Positions 45,611-53,610 of a stretch of DNA of 64,000 nt are shown here, in pieces. The position numbers and the translations under genes are program-made. The notes under the pieces are model-generated. The model was not told the DNA's origin, did not search any database, and worked only from the letters and a program-made list of their open reading frames with translations. The DNA is from Lysobacter sp. MMG2 (GTDB lineage Bacteria > Pseudomonadota > Gammaproteobacteria > Xanthomonadales > Xanthomonadaceae): positions 248,001 through 312,000 of the forward strand of contig NZ_JAERQY020000003.1 of NCBI RefSeq assembly GCF_016735495.2, in the 5' to 3' direction. Within the stretch, counting starts at the first letter, position 1, and the number at the start of each line of letters is the position of its first letter.

Positions 45611-46356
45611 GGCAGCGTTTCTCCGAGGTAGACGAAGCCGCCGGTGCGGCCGTTGTCGTCCAGCAGCGCCATCTCGACGCTGGTCTTCGCGCCGGTGGGC
45701 ACGTCGATCTCGCCTTCGCCGGCGTTCATGTCGGTCTTCACGTAACCCGGATGCACGGCGTTGACCTTGATCGGCGTATCGCGCAGTTCGTACGCCAGGT
45801 GCACGGCGTAGGAGTTGATGGCGCTCTTGGATGCGTTGTAGGCGGGGATGATCTTGAAGTCGTAGATCGGCGAGGCCGGGTCGCTGTGCGCGGTGAGCGA
45901 GGCGAGCAGGCTGGAGACGATGACGATGCGCGCGGCCGGCGCCTTCTGCAGCAGCGGCAGCAAGGCGTTGGTCGTGGCGACCACGCCGAAGACGTTGGTG
46001 TCGAAGGTCTCGCGCCACGCGGTGAGCGACTGCTGCGACGGCTTCGTCAGGCTGCGGTCTTCGGCGATGACGCCGGCGTTGTTGACGAGGATGTCGAGCT
46101 TGCCGTGCTTGCGTTCGACTTCCGCGACGGCGGCACCAATGCTGGCTTCGTCGGTGACATCCAGCACGATGGCTTCGACCGGCAGGCCTTCGCCCTGCAG
46201 CTTCAGCGCGGCGTCGACGGCCTTGGCGCGATCGCGACCGGCCAGCAGCGTGTGCACGCCGGCCTGGGCGAGCTGGCGCACGGTTTCGAAACCGATGCCA
46301 CGCGTGCCGCCGGTGACGAGGGCGACCTTGGAACCGTTGGAGGATGAAGCGGACAT
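45604..46356 (-). CDS. SDR-family oxidoreductase
   Basis: 250 residues. Classical short-chain dehydrogenase: cofactor motif TGGTRGIG near the N terminus, DVTDE, NNAG, catalytic Ser-x-Tyr-xxx-Lys as SSLLAS... and AYNASKSA, and PGYVKTDMN. NADP(H) preference is suggested by Arg after the second Gly. Located inside an efflux operon between pump and outer-membrane factor, so it may modify the exported compound or a toxic aldehyde. Start 46356 matches the family; 46407 would add an unlikely leader. Confidence 0.92.
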   Translation of the reverse strand: MSASSSNGSKVALVTGGTRGIGFETVRQLAQAGVHTLLAGRDRAKAVDAALKLQGEGLPVEAIVLDVTDEASIGAAVAEVERKHGKLDILVNNAGVIAEDRSLTKPSQQSLTAWRETFDTNVFGVVATTNALLPLLQKAPAARIVIVSSLLASLTAHSDPASPIYDFKIIPAYNASKSAINSYAVHLAYELRDTPIKVNAVHPGYVKTDMNAGEGEIDVPTGAKTSVEMALLDDNGRTGGFVYLGETLPW

Positions 46357-46399
46357 GGGGAACTCCTGTGGGGATCGCGCGGTGTGCGCGGAATTCGAT

Positions 46400-46426
46400 G
46401 CCGGCACGGCGTTGGGCCGTGCCGGC
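46400..46426 (-). terminator. Strong intra-operon hairpin downstream of the RND pump
   Basis: GCCGGCACGGC (46400-46410) and GCCGTGCCGGC (46416-46426) form a perfect 11-bp stem with a 5-nt loop, between the pump stop and the SDR start. No U run follows, so it may be a processing or stability element, or an attenuator that lowers expression of the last two genes. Confidence 0.6.
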
Positions 46427-46435
46427 GGTTGCGGA

Positions 46436-49400
46436 TCAGAGGTGGGTGGACGCGTGCGCGACGGCGTGCGATTCGACGGTGGACGGGCCGTGGCTCACCA
46501 GCGGGCGGTTCGCCAGCTTGCGCAGCGCGACGTAGAACACCGGCGTCAGGAACAGGCCGAACAGCGTCACGCCGATCATTCCGGAGAACACGGTGATGCC
46601 CGTGGCCTGGCGGACTTCGGCGCCGGCGCCGTGCGAGAGCACCAGCGGCACGGTGCCGGCGATGAACGCGATGGACGTCATCACGATCGGACGCAGACGC
46701 AGGCGGCAGGCTTCCAGCGCGGCTTCGACGATGCCCTTACCCTGCATTTCCAGCTCGCGGGCGAACTCGACGATCAGGATCGCGTTCTTGCACGCCAGGC
46801 CCATCAGCACCACCAGCCCCACCTGCACGAACACGTTGTTGTCGCCGGTCAGGTAGACGCCCAACAGTGCGGAGAGCATGCACATCGGCACGATCAGGAT
46901 CACCGCCAGCGGCAGCGTCCAGCTTTCGTACAGCGCCGCCAGCACGAGGAACGCGAGCAGCACGGCCAGCGGGAAGACGATCAGCGCCGCCTTGCCCTGC
47001 GTGGCCTGCTGGTAGCTCAGGTCCGTCCACTCGATGTCCATGCCGTTGGGCAGCACCTTCTGCGCCAGCTCTTCCAGCTTCACCATCGCCTGCGCGGACG
47101 AGAGCTGGTTGACGTCGGCTTCGCCCAGGATGTCCGCGGCCGGATAGCCGTTGTAGCGGATCACCGGATCGGGGCCGAACGTCTCGGTCACCTTCACCAT
47201 CGAACCGATCGGCACCATCTCGCCGCGATCGTTGCGCGTGCGCAGGTTGGCGATGTCCTCGACGCTGTCGCGGAACGGGCCATCGGCCTGCGCCACGACC
47301 TGCCAGGTGCGGCCGAACATGTTGAAGTCGTTGACGTACGCCGAACCCAGGTAGGTCTGCAGCGTGTCGAACAGCTCCGTCAGCGGCACACCCTGCGCCT
47401 TGGCCTTCACGCGGTCGACCTCGGCGTCGAGCTGCGGCACGTTGGCCTGGTAGCTCGAGTTCGGGAAGCCCAGCCCCGGCGTCTGCGAACCGGCGCCCTG
47501 GAAAGCCTGCACCGCGCTCTGCAACGCGCCGTAGCCCAGATTGCCGCGGTCCTCGATGTAGAGCGAGTAGCCCGAACCGTTGCCCAGGCCCTGGATCGGC
47601 GGCGGCTGCAGCGAGAAGGCGAAGCCGTCCTGGATGCCGCTGATCTTCGCGCTGAGTTCGGCGTTGATCTCCTCGGCGCTGCGGTTGCGCTGGCCGAAGG
47701 GCTTGAGGTTGATGAAGGTCACGCCGTAGTTGGGCGTGTTGCTGAACTGCAACGGATTCAGGCCCGGGAAGGCGACGTCGTTCTGCACGCCTTCGATGGA
47801 CATGGCGATCTCGCCGATCTTCTTCAGCGCCGCATCGGTGCGTTCGATGGAGGAACCTTCCGGCATTTTGATGCCGGCGATGAGGTAGCTCTTGTCCTGC
47901 ACCGGCACGAAGCCGCGCGGCACGAGCTGGAACATCAGGCCCGTGGCCAGCAGCAGGCCGGCGTACACCACGAACACCGCGCCGCGACGGCCCAGCACCT
48001 TGCTCACGCCGTTCTGGTAACGCTCCGCGGCGGTGCCGAAGAAGCGGTTGAACGGGCGGAATATCCAGCCGAAGCCACGTTCGATGAAGCGGCTCAGTGC
48101 ATCCTTCGGCGCGCCGTGCGGCTTGAGCAGGCGTGCGGCCAACGCCGGCGAGAGCGTCAGCGAGTTGATCGCCGAGATCACCGTGGAGATGGCGATCGTC
48201 ACCGCGAACTGCTTGTAGAACTGGCCGGTCACGCCCGACAGGAACGCCATCGGCACGAACACGGCGCACAGCACCAGCGCGATGGCGATGATCGGGCCGG
48301 ACACTTCCTTCATCGCCAAGTGCGCGGCCTCAAGCGGTGTGTGGCCGTCCTCGATGTGGCGCTCGACGTTCTCCACCACGACGATGGCGTCGTCCACCAC
48401 GATGCCGATCGCCAGCACCAGGCCGAACAAAGTCAGCGTGTTGATCGAGAAGCCCAGCAGATAGAGCGCGGCGAACGTGCCCACCACCGACACCGGCACG
48501 GCGATCAACGGAATGATCGAGGCGCGCCAGGTCTGCAGGAACAGGATCACCACCAGCACCACCAGCAGCGTGGCTTCCAGCAGCGTGGTCACGACCGACT
48601 TGATCGAGTCGCGCACGAAGATGGTGGTGTCGTAGATCGACTTGTATTCGATGCCCGGCGGGAAGCGCTTGGCGGCTTCGTCCATGCGACGGATGACCTC
48701 GTCGCGGATCTGCAACGCGTTGGCGCCCGGCGCCTGGAAGATGCCGATGGCCGCGGCGTTCTGGCCGTCCAGGCGCGCGCGCATCGTGTAGTCGCCGGCG
48801 GCGAGTTCGATGCGGGCCACGTCGGACAGGCGCACGACTTCACCGTCGTTGCCGCCCTTGAGCACGATGTTGCCGAACTCTTCCGGCTTCTCGAGTCGGC
48901 CGCGCGCATTGATCAGCGTGAGGAATTCCGACTTGTTCGGCATGGGCTCGGCGCCGAGCTGGCCGGCGGACACCTGGATGTTCTGCTCGCGCACGGCGCG
49001 CAGGACGTCGCTGGCGGTCATGCCGCGCGCGGCGACCTTGTCCGGGTCGAGCCAGATGCGCATGGCGTAATCGCCGCCGCCGAAGGGCTGCGCTTCGCCG
49101 ACGCCGGGGATGCTGGCGAGCTGGTCCTTCACGTGCAGGCGCAGGTAGTTGCGCAGGTACAGCGTGTCGTACTTGCCGCTGGGCGAGGTGAGATGCACGA
49201 CCATCAGGAAGACGGGCGACTGCTTCTGCGTCGTCACGCCCTGTCGCCGCACGTCCTCGGGCAGTCGCGCGAGCGCCTGGCTGACGCGGTTCTGCACGCG
49301 CACCGTGGCCTCGTCCGCGTTCACTTCCGGGCGGAAGGTGACGGTGATCGACAGCACGCCGTCGGAGCTGGCGACCGACTTGACGTACATCAGGCCTTCC

Positions 49401-49621
49401 ACGCCGCGGATGGATTCCTCCAGCGGCGTGGCGACGGTTTCGGCGATGACCTTCGGGTTCGCGCCCGGGTAGACGGTGCGAACGACCACCGAAGGCGGCA
49501 CGACTTCGGGGTATTCGCCGATCGGCAGCAGCGGGATCGAGATCAGGCCGGCGGCGAAGATCACGATCGACAGCACTGCCGCGAAGATCGGCCGGTCGAT
49601 GAAGAACTTGGAAAAGTCCAT
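46436..49621 (-). CDS. RND multidrug efflux permease (HAE1 family)
   Basis: 1061 residues, the AcrB/MexB size, 12 transmembrane segments with two large periplasmic loops. Starts MDFSKFFIDRPIFAAVLSIVI, a standard HAE1 opening; LPIGEYPEVVPPSVVVRTVYPGA and GLVLAIGIVVDDAIVVVENVERH (helix 4 with the proton-relay Asp pair) are diagnostic. Uses the proton gradient to export hydrophobic drugs. Partners: adaptor (upstream) and outer-membrane factor (downstream). Start 49621; in-frame extension to 49690 lies in the spacer. Confidence 0.96.
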   Translation of the reverse strand: MDFSKFFIDRPIFAAVLSIVIFAAGLISIPLLPIGEYPEVVPPSVVVRTVYPGANPKVIAETVATPLEESIRGVEGLMYVKSVASSDGVLSITVTFRPEVNADEATVRVQNRVSQALARLPEDVRRQGVTTQKQSPVFLMVVHLTSPSGKYDTLYLRNYLRLHVKDQLASIPGVGEAQPFGGGDYAMRIWLDPDKVAARGMTASDVLRAVREQNIQVSAGQLGAEPMPNKSEFLTLINARGRLEKPEEFGNIVLKGGNDGEVVRLSDVARIELAAGDYTMRARLDGQNAAAIGIFQAPGANALQIRDEVIRRMDEAAKRFPPGIEYKSIYDTTIFVRDSIKSVVTTLLEATLLVVLVVILFLQTWRASIIPLIAVPVSVVGTFAALYLLGFSINTLTLFGLVLAIGIVVDDAIVVVENVERHIEDGHTPLEAAHLAMKEVSGPIIAIALVLCAVFVPMAFLSGVTGQFYKQFAVTIAISTVISAINSLTLSPALAARLLKPHGAPKDALSRFIERGFGWIFRPFNRFFGTAAERYQNGVSKVLGRRGAVFVVYAGLLLATGLMFQLVPRGFVPVQDKSYLIAGIKMPEGSSIERTDAALKKIGEIAMSIEGVQNDVAFPGLNPLQFSNTPNYGVTFINLKPFGQRNRSAEEINAELSAKISGIQDGFAFSLQPPPIQGLGNGSGYSLYIEDRGNLGYGALQSAVQAFQGAGSQTPGLGFPNSSYQANVPQLDAEVDRVKAKAQGVPLTELFDTLQTYLGSAYVNDFNMFGRTWQVVAQADGPFRDSVEDIANLRTRNDRGEMVPIGSMVKVTETFGPDPVIRYNGYPAADILGEADVNQLSSAQAMVKLEELAQKVLPNGMDIEWTDLSYQQATQGKAALIVFPLAVLLAFLVLAALYESWTLPLAVILIVPMCMLSALLGVYLTGDNNVFVQVGLVVLMGLACKNAILIVEFARELEMQGKGIVEAALEACRLRLRPIVMTSIAFIAGTVPLVLSHGAGAEVRQATGITVFSGMIGVTLFGLFLTPVFYVALRKLANRPLVSHGPSTVESHAVAHASTHL

Positions 49622-49719
49622 GTGGGGTTCCTTGTGCGGCGGCTTCAAAACGATGTGTTCAGGCCGCAGCGGTCCTGGGCGATGCGTCACGGCGCATCGC
49701 CGATTGGGTTCTGCTTTGT

Positions 49720-49837
49720 CCCCCTCCTCTGCTCACAGGGGAGGGTTGGGGAGGGGTCGCGAGCCGCATCGCGGCGAGCTCGGCGCTATCGCGCCTCAAC
49801 CCCCTCCCAACCTCCCCCTGCGAGCAGGGGGAGGGGC
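49720..49837. repeat. Family A repeat, copy 2 (inverted)
   Basis: Near reverse complement of the gltB-gltD repeat at 41008-41124: CCCCTCCTCTGC..., middle GCCGCATCGCGGCGAGCTCGGCGC, and end CCCCCTGC/GCAGGGGG. It occupies most of the 231-bp spacer between the adaptor and pump genes. Confidence 0.9.
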
Positions 49838-49852
49838 AGTCATGTCATGCCG

Positions 49853-51049
49853 TTACTTCATCGCTACTTGCGGCTGCGGTGCCGGCGCGCCCATCGCGAT
49901 CACCTTCGGCTGCACCGGCATGCCCGGGAAGAAGACCTTCTGCACGCCGTGCACGATCACCTTGTCCGACGGCGCCAGGCCCGAGGTCACCACGCGCAGG
50001 CCATCGATCATCGGCCCGAGCTTGATGTCCTTGCGCGTGGCGGCGTTCTTCTCGCCCAGCACGTAGACGTACTTGCGGTCCTGATCGGTCAGTACGGCCT
50101 TGTCGTCGACCAGCATCGCCTTGAACTGCCCGGTGCCCTGCAACTGCACGCGTGCGTACAGGCCCGGCGTGAACATGCGGTCCGGGTTCTTCAGCACGGC
50201 GCGGGCGCGGATGGTGCCCGTGCTCGGATCAACCTGGTTGTCAACGAAGTCCACCGTGCCTTCATGCGGATAGCCCTGCTCGGTGGCCAGGCCGACGCGC
50301 ACCGGGTTCTGCGTCGCCGCGCGCTCGCCCTTGCGGGCCAGTTCCTGGTAACGCAGGAAGCTCTGCTCGTCGCTTTCGAAGTAAACGAACACCGGGTCCT
50401 GCGAGACGACCGTGGTCAGCAGCGTGGTGTCGGCGCTGGCGAGGTTGCCCTCGGTCACCAGCGCGCGACCGGCGCGGCCGTCGATCGGCGAACGCACCGT
50501 GGCGAACTGCAGGTCCAGGCGCGCATTGTCGAGGGCGGCTTCGGCGGCGCGCACGGCGGCATTGCCCTGCGTGCTGGCGGCGCGGCGGGTTTCGAACTCC
50601 TCGCGCGAGATGGCCTTGGCTTCCACCAGCGTCTGCGCGCGCTTGTCCTGCATCTGCGCGAGGCGGGCCTCGGCGCGGGCGCGCTCGACGTCGGCTTCGG
50701 CCTGCGACAGGCGCGCCTTGTACGGGCGCGGATCGATGACGAAGAGCACATCGCCCTTCTTCACTTCCTGCCCTTCCTTGTACGCCACCTGGTGGACGTA
50801 GCCGGACACGCGCGGACGCAGCTCGACCGTCTCGATCGCGGTGACGCGACCGGTGAACTCATCCCAGCGACTGACGTCCTTGTTGAGCACCTGCGCCACG
50901 CTGACTTCCGGCGGCGGCGGCATGCCGGCGCCCGGGTCGGCCTGGCTGCTGCACGCGGTGGCGATGGCGGCCATCAACAGGCCTGTCGCCAGAGCGAGGT
51001 AGGGAATCCCGGTATACGACCGGGCCAATTCTTTCCGTGGGGAGGTCAT
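49853..51049 (-). CDS. RND efflux periplasmic adaptor lipoprotein
   Basis: 398 residues. Lipobox with Cys33 (ATACSS), then PPPPEVSVAQV and the lipoyl half-motif GYVHQVAYKEGQEVKKGDVLFVIDPRPY, a coiled-coil hairpin (about 100-165), and the second lipoyl and beta-barrel parts (TVRSPIDGRAG, VFVYFESDEQSFLRY). Links pump to outer-membrane factor. Start 51049 overlaps the upstream SDR stop (ATGA). Confidence 0.95.
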   Translation of the reverse strand: MTSPRKELARSYTGIPYLALATGLLMAAIATACSSQADPGAGMPPPPEVSVAQVLNKDVSRWDEFTGRVTAIETVELRPRVSGYVHQVAYKEGQEVKKGDVLFVIDPRPYKARLSQAEADVERARAEARLAQMQDKRAQTLVEAKAISREEFETRRAASTQGNAAVRAAEAALDNARLDLQFATVRSPIDGRAGRALVTEGNLASADTTLLTTVVSQDPVFVYFESDEQSFLRYQELARKGERAATQNPVRVGLATEQGYPHEGTVDFVDNQVDPSTGTIRARAVLKNPDRMFTPGLYARVQLQGTGQFKAMLVDDKAVLTDQDRKYVYVLGEKNAATRKDIKLGPMIDGLRVVTSGLAPSDKVIVHGVQKVFFPGMPVQPKVIAMGAPAPQPQVAMK

Positions 51050-51996
51050 GTCGAACGTTCCTGGTTGTTGTTATCTGTTGAGATCAGGTTCCTGAGCAGC
51101 GTGCGCGCGTCCTGTAGACAGCGTGATGGCAGCAGTCCTGCCTGCGCGCTCGGCGGCGCGGTCGCGTCGCCAGGCTCGGGGTCCTGTTGAATCGTCGAAT
51201 CAGCGGACGCCGGATCGACATCCGCCGCGTCCATCGGCAACGGCAACGCCGTCACTTCGGAAAAGTTCACGACCGCCTGCGCCGGCTGCACGCCCTCGGG
51301 CTCGACCAGCGCCAGCGCGCGCTGGCCGACCGCGAGCGCGCTGGGCCACTGTTCGCAGGCGTGGGCGCGATTGAGTTCGGTGCACACGGGGCTGTCGATC
51401 GCCAGCAACTGCACGCGCACGCCGATCGTGCGGGCTTCCTCGTGCAGCACGCGCGCGAGCATGCGCAGCGCGGCGGTGGCGATGGAGCGGTGGCCGTAAC
51501 CGGCCCACGGGCGATCCGCGCCCGGCCCGCCGATCAATACATAGGTGCCGGTGCGTCCGGCTTCGGACAGCAACGGCAGCAGGTGCCGCGCGGCGGCGAG
51601 GTGCGGGAGCAGGTCGTCGTCGAGCGTCTGGCGCAGGAACGCCGCCGGATGATCGAGCAGCCGCCCGCGCGTGTCGCTGCCGCACACGGCGGCCACGACA
51701 CCGCCGATGGGGCGGCCCAGCTTGCGCAGGTCGCGCGCCAGGCGTTCGCCGTCGCCGTCGCTGCTGATCGAGCCGGCGACGACGCCGAGGTCGGCATCGG
51801 GGAACTTGCCGCGCAGGCACTGCAGGCCGGCCTTGTCGCGGGCGACCGCGATCACCGGCCGGCCGCTGGCCAGCGCGGCCTCGACCACGCCGCGGCCGAC
51901 GCCACCGGTCGCGCCGAGCACGACGACGGCGGCGCGGGCGATGCGGCGGCTCTGGGCCGTGTTCTGGGCCGATGCCTTGGCGGCGGGCGTCTTCAT
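51046..51996 (-). CDS. SDR/NAD(P)-binding protein upstream of the efflux genes
   Basis: 316 residues. Rossmann motif VVVLGATGGVGRGVVEAAL near residue 25, then DLGVVAGSIS, YGHRSIATAALRMLARVLHEEA (Tyr and no typical YxxxK: YGHRS), and SPVCTELNRAHACEQWPSALAVG. The long C-terminal tail is Pro/Ala/Asp-rich. The altered catalytic motif suggests an atypical or non-catalytic SDR. ATG 51996 overlaps the DUF2798 stop by one base (TAATG). Second gene of the efflux operon. Confidence 0.85.
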   Translation of the reverse strand: MKTPAAKASAQNTAQSRRIARAAVVVLGATGGVGRGVVEAALASGRPVIAVARDKAGLQCLRGKFPDADLGVVAGSISSDGDGERLARDLRKLGRPIGGVVAAVCGSDTRGRLLDHPAAFLRQTLDDDLLPHLAAARHLLPLLSEAGRTGTYVLIGGPGADRPWAGYGHRSIATAALRMLARVLHEEARTIGVRVQLLAIDSPVCTELNRAHACEQWPSALAVGQRALALVEPEGVQPAQAVVNFSEVTALPLPMDAADVDPASADSTIQQDPEPGDATAPPSAQAGLLPSRCLQDARTLLRNLISTDNNNQERST

Positions 51997-52274
51997 TATC
52001 GGCCCCAATGTCCCGAATCCGGGATTTTTACTCCCGTGAGCGGGACGGTCTCCGGACGGGTCGCGGCGCGCAGGCCGGCGCTGACCACCGGCAGGACCAG
52101 CATCGCGCCGGGCAGCGCCAGCACGAACGCCAGCACCCAGGCGAGCAGCCAGAACTCGTCCGGACCGGCCGCCAGCCCCTGCTGGAGGGCGATCAGGGCA
52201 ACGCCGACCAGGATCGCCATGGCGATCAGCATGACCGGCAGAAAGGCATATCGGGCTTGGCGGGGGGTGAGCAT
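51996..52274 (-). CDS. DUF2798-family small membrane protein
   Basis: 92 residues, two transmembrane helices (FLPVMLIAMAILVGVALIALQQGL and WLLAWVLAFVLALPGAMLVLPVV) joined by a short acidic loop, then TRPETVPL. The layout fits the DUF2798 family of unknown function, often beside transporters and LysR genes. First gene of the leftward operon and divergent to the LysR gene. Start 52274. Confidence 0.85.
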   Translation of the reverse strand: MLTPRQARYAFLPVMLIAMAILVGVALIALQQGLAAGPDEFWLLAWVLAFVLALPGAMLVLPVVSAGLRAATRPETVPLTGVKIPDSGHWGR

Positions 52275-52338
52275 GGCGGCGGGGGTCGGGGGAGCGTGGG
52301 GCAGAGATTAGGCTTGCAATCGGCACTTGATTAGTCCG

Positions 52339-52375
52339 ATTTGGAGGGAATAATTGTCCCGTCATCGGTCCAAAT
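52339..52375. promoter_or_regulatory. Candidate LysR operator in the divergent region
   Basis: Nested dyads in the 162-bp spacer: ATTTGGA (52339) and TCCAAAT (52369) as 7-bp inverted arms, and inside them GGGAATAATTGTCCC (52346-52360), an A/T-rich core that could be a -10 or operator. LysR proteins often bind such sites between divergent genes. Location is suggestive; no direct evidence. Confidence 0.35.
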
Positions 52376-52436
52376 GCGACCGGGCGGTTTGCCCGGTCCG
52401 TCTGCCCTCCCCGTCCGCGCCCAAGGAACCCCCCAC

Positions 52437-53528
52437 ATGGCCCGCGATCTCAACGACACCCTGATCTTCGTGAAGGTGGTCGAGCACGGAAGTTTCATTT
52501 CCGCCGCCCGCGCCCTGCAGCTGCCCAAGACCACCGTCAGCCGCAAGGTCCAGGAACTGGAAACCCGCCTCGGCGCGCAGCTGCTGCATCGCACGACGCG
52601 CAAGCTCGGCCTCACCGAAGCCGGCAACATCTACTTCGAACATTGCCAGCGCATCTCGCGCGAACTGGACGAAGCCGAAAGCGCCGTCGGCCAGTTGCAG
52701 GGCGGCCCGCGCGGCTGGCTGCGCTTCACCGCGCCCTACTCCGTCGGCATCACCTGGATCGCGCCGCTGCTGGGCGAGTTCCATGCGCGCCATCCCGAAC
52801 TGCGCGTGGACATGGTGCTGACCAACGAACAGCTCGACATCATCGACAAGGAGCTGGACGTCGCCCTGCGCGTGGGCAACCTGCCCGACTCCAACCTCAT
52901 CGCGCGCAAGCTGGCCACGTTCCGCACGCAGGTCTACGCCAGCCCGAGCTACATCGCGCGCCACGGCGAGCCGCTGCATCCGGACGATCTGGTGCACCAC
53001 CGCACCGTGGCGATGCAGAAGTCGCGCCGCAACGGTCAGTACTTCTGGTCGCTCAACGACGGCACGCGCACGGTGGACTATCGCGTCGATCCGGTGCTGG
53101 TCGCCAACGATCCCGGCCCGCTCAGCGGTGCGCTGCTGTGCGGCGAAGGCCTGATGCTCGCCGCCGACGTCACCGTGAAGGCGTATGCCGAGCAGGGTTA
53201 CGTGCAGCGCGTGCTCGCCGGCTGGACCGGCCCGGACTACGAGTTCAACGCGGTGTTCCCCCGCGGTCGCGTGCAGTCACCGAAGGTGCGCGCGTTCGTC
53301 GACTTCCTGGTCGAGCGCCTGAACTTCGACGCCGACTACATGCAGGTGCTCTGCCCGAACGTGCGTGCGCGCTACAAGGCGGCGGAGAAGTCCGCAGCCG
53401 ATGCGATCAACGCCGAGTTGGCGAAGGTCGCCCAGCAGCCCGCAGCCGCGGCCGCAGCAAAGGCCAAGCGCAAGGCGAAGGCGGAAGAGCCTGTGGCGGC
53501 TGATGCGCATGAGGAAGAAGAGGATTGA
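52437..53528 (+). CDS. LysR-family transcriptional regulator with charged tail
   Basis: 363 residues. N-terminal helix-turn-helix: FVKVVEHGSFISAARALQLPKTTVSRKVQELETRLGAQLLHRTTRKL; the effector domain follows (GWLRFTAPYSVGITWIAPLL, LDVALRVGNLP, FRTQVYASPSYIARHG), as in CrgA/DmlR-like regulators. From about 310 there is an unusual extension: Ala-rich QQPAAAAAAKAKRKAKAEEP then DAHEEEED. Typical family members are near 300. Start ATG 52437 precedes MARDLNDTL. Divergent from the efflux operon, so it is its probable regulator. Confidence 0.92.
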   Translation: MARDLNDTLIFVKVVEHGSFISAARALQLPKTTVSRKVQELETRLGAQLLHRTTRKLGLTEAGNIYFEHCQRISRELDEAESAVGQLQGGPRGWLRFTAPYSVGITWIAPLLGEFHARHPELRVDMVLTNEQLDIIDKELDVALRVGNLPDSNLIARKLATFRTQVYASPSYIARHGEPLHPDDLVHHRTVAMQKSRRNGQYFWSLNDGTRTVDYRVDPVLVANDPGPLSGALLCGEGLMLAADVTVKAYAEQGYVQRVLAGWTGPDYEFNAVFPRGRVQSPKVRAFVDFLVERLNFDADYMQVLCPNVRARYKAAEKSAADAINAELAKVAQQPAAAAAAKAKRKAKAEEPVAADAHEEEED

Positions 53529-53548
53529 TTCCGCCCCCTTCGGGGGCA

Positions 53549-53593
53549 CCTTCTCAGCTCTGCACTCCCTTCGGTCGCCGCGAGGGGAGAAGG
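53549..53593. repeat. Family D hairpin repeat, copy 2, with a GCCCCC/GGGGGC hairpin beside it
   Basis: CCTTCTC/GAGAAGG arms enclose AGCTCTGCACTCCCTTCGGT. A compact hairpin GCCCCC-TTC-GGGGGC (53533-53547) precedes it. Together they fill the 82-bp space between the convergent LysR and recD genes and are probably the terminator for both. The core is shared with 36051-36093. Confidence 0.75.
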
Positions 53594-53610
53594 AAGAGCA
53601 GGGCGCGCGA

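Noticed and set aside
45893-51190. Open frame of about 1765 residues on the plus strand
   Set aside because: Antisense to the SDR, pump and adaptor genes, all with clear family motifs; the frame even crosses the family A repeat.
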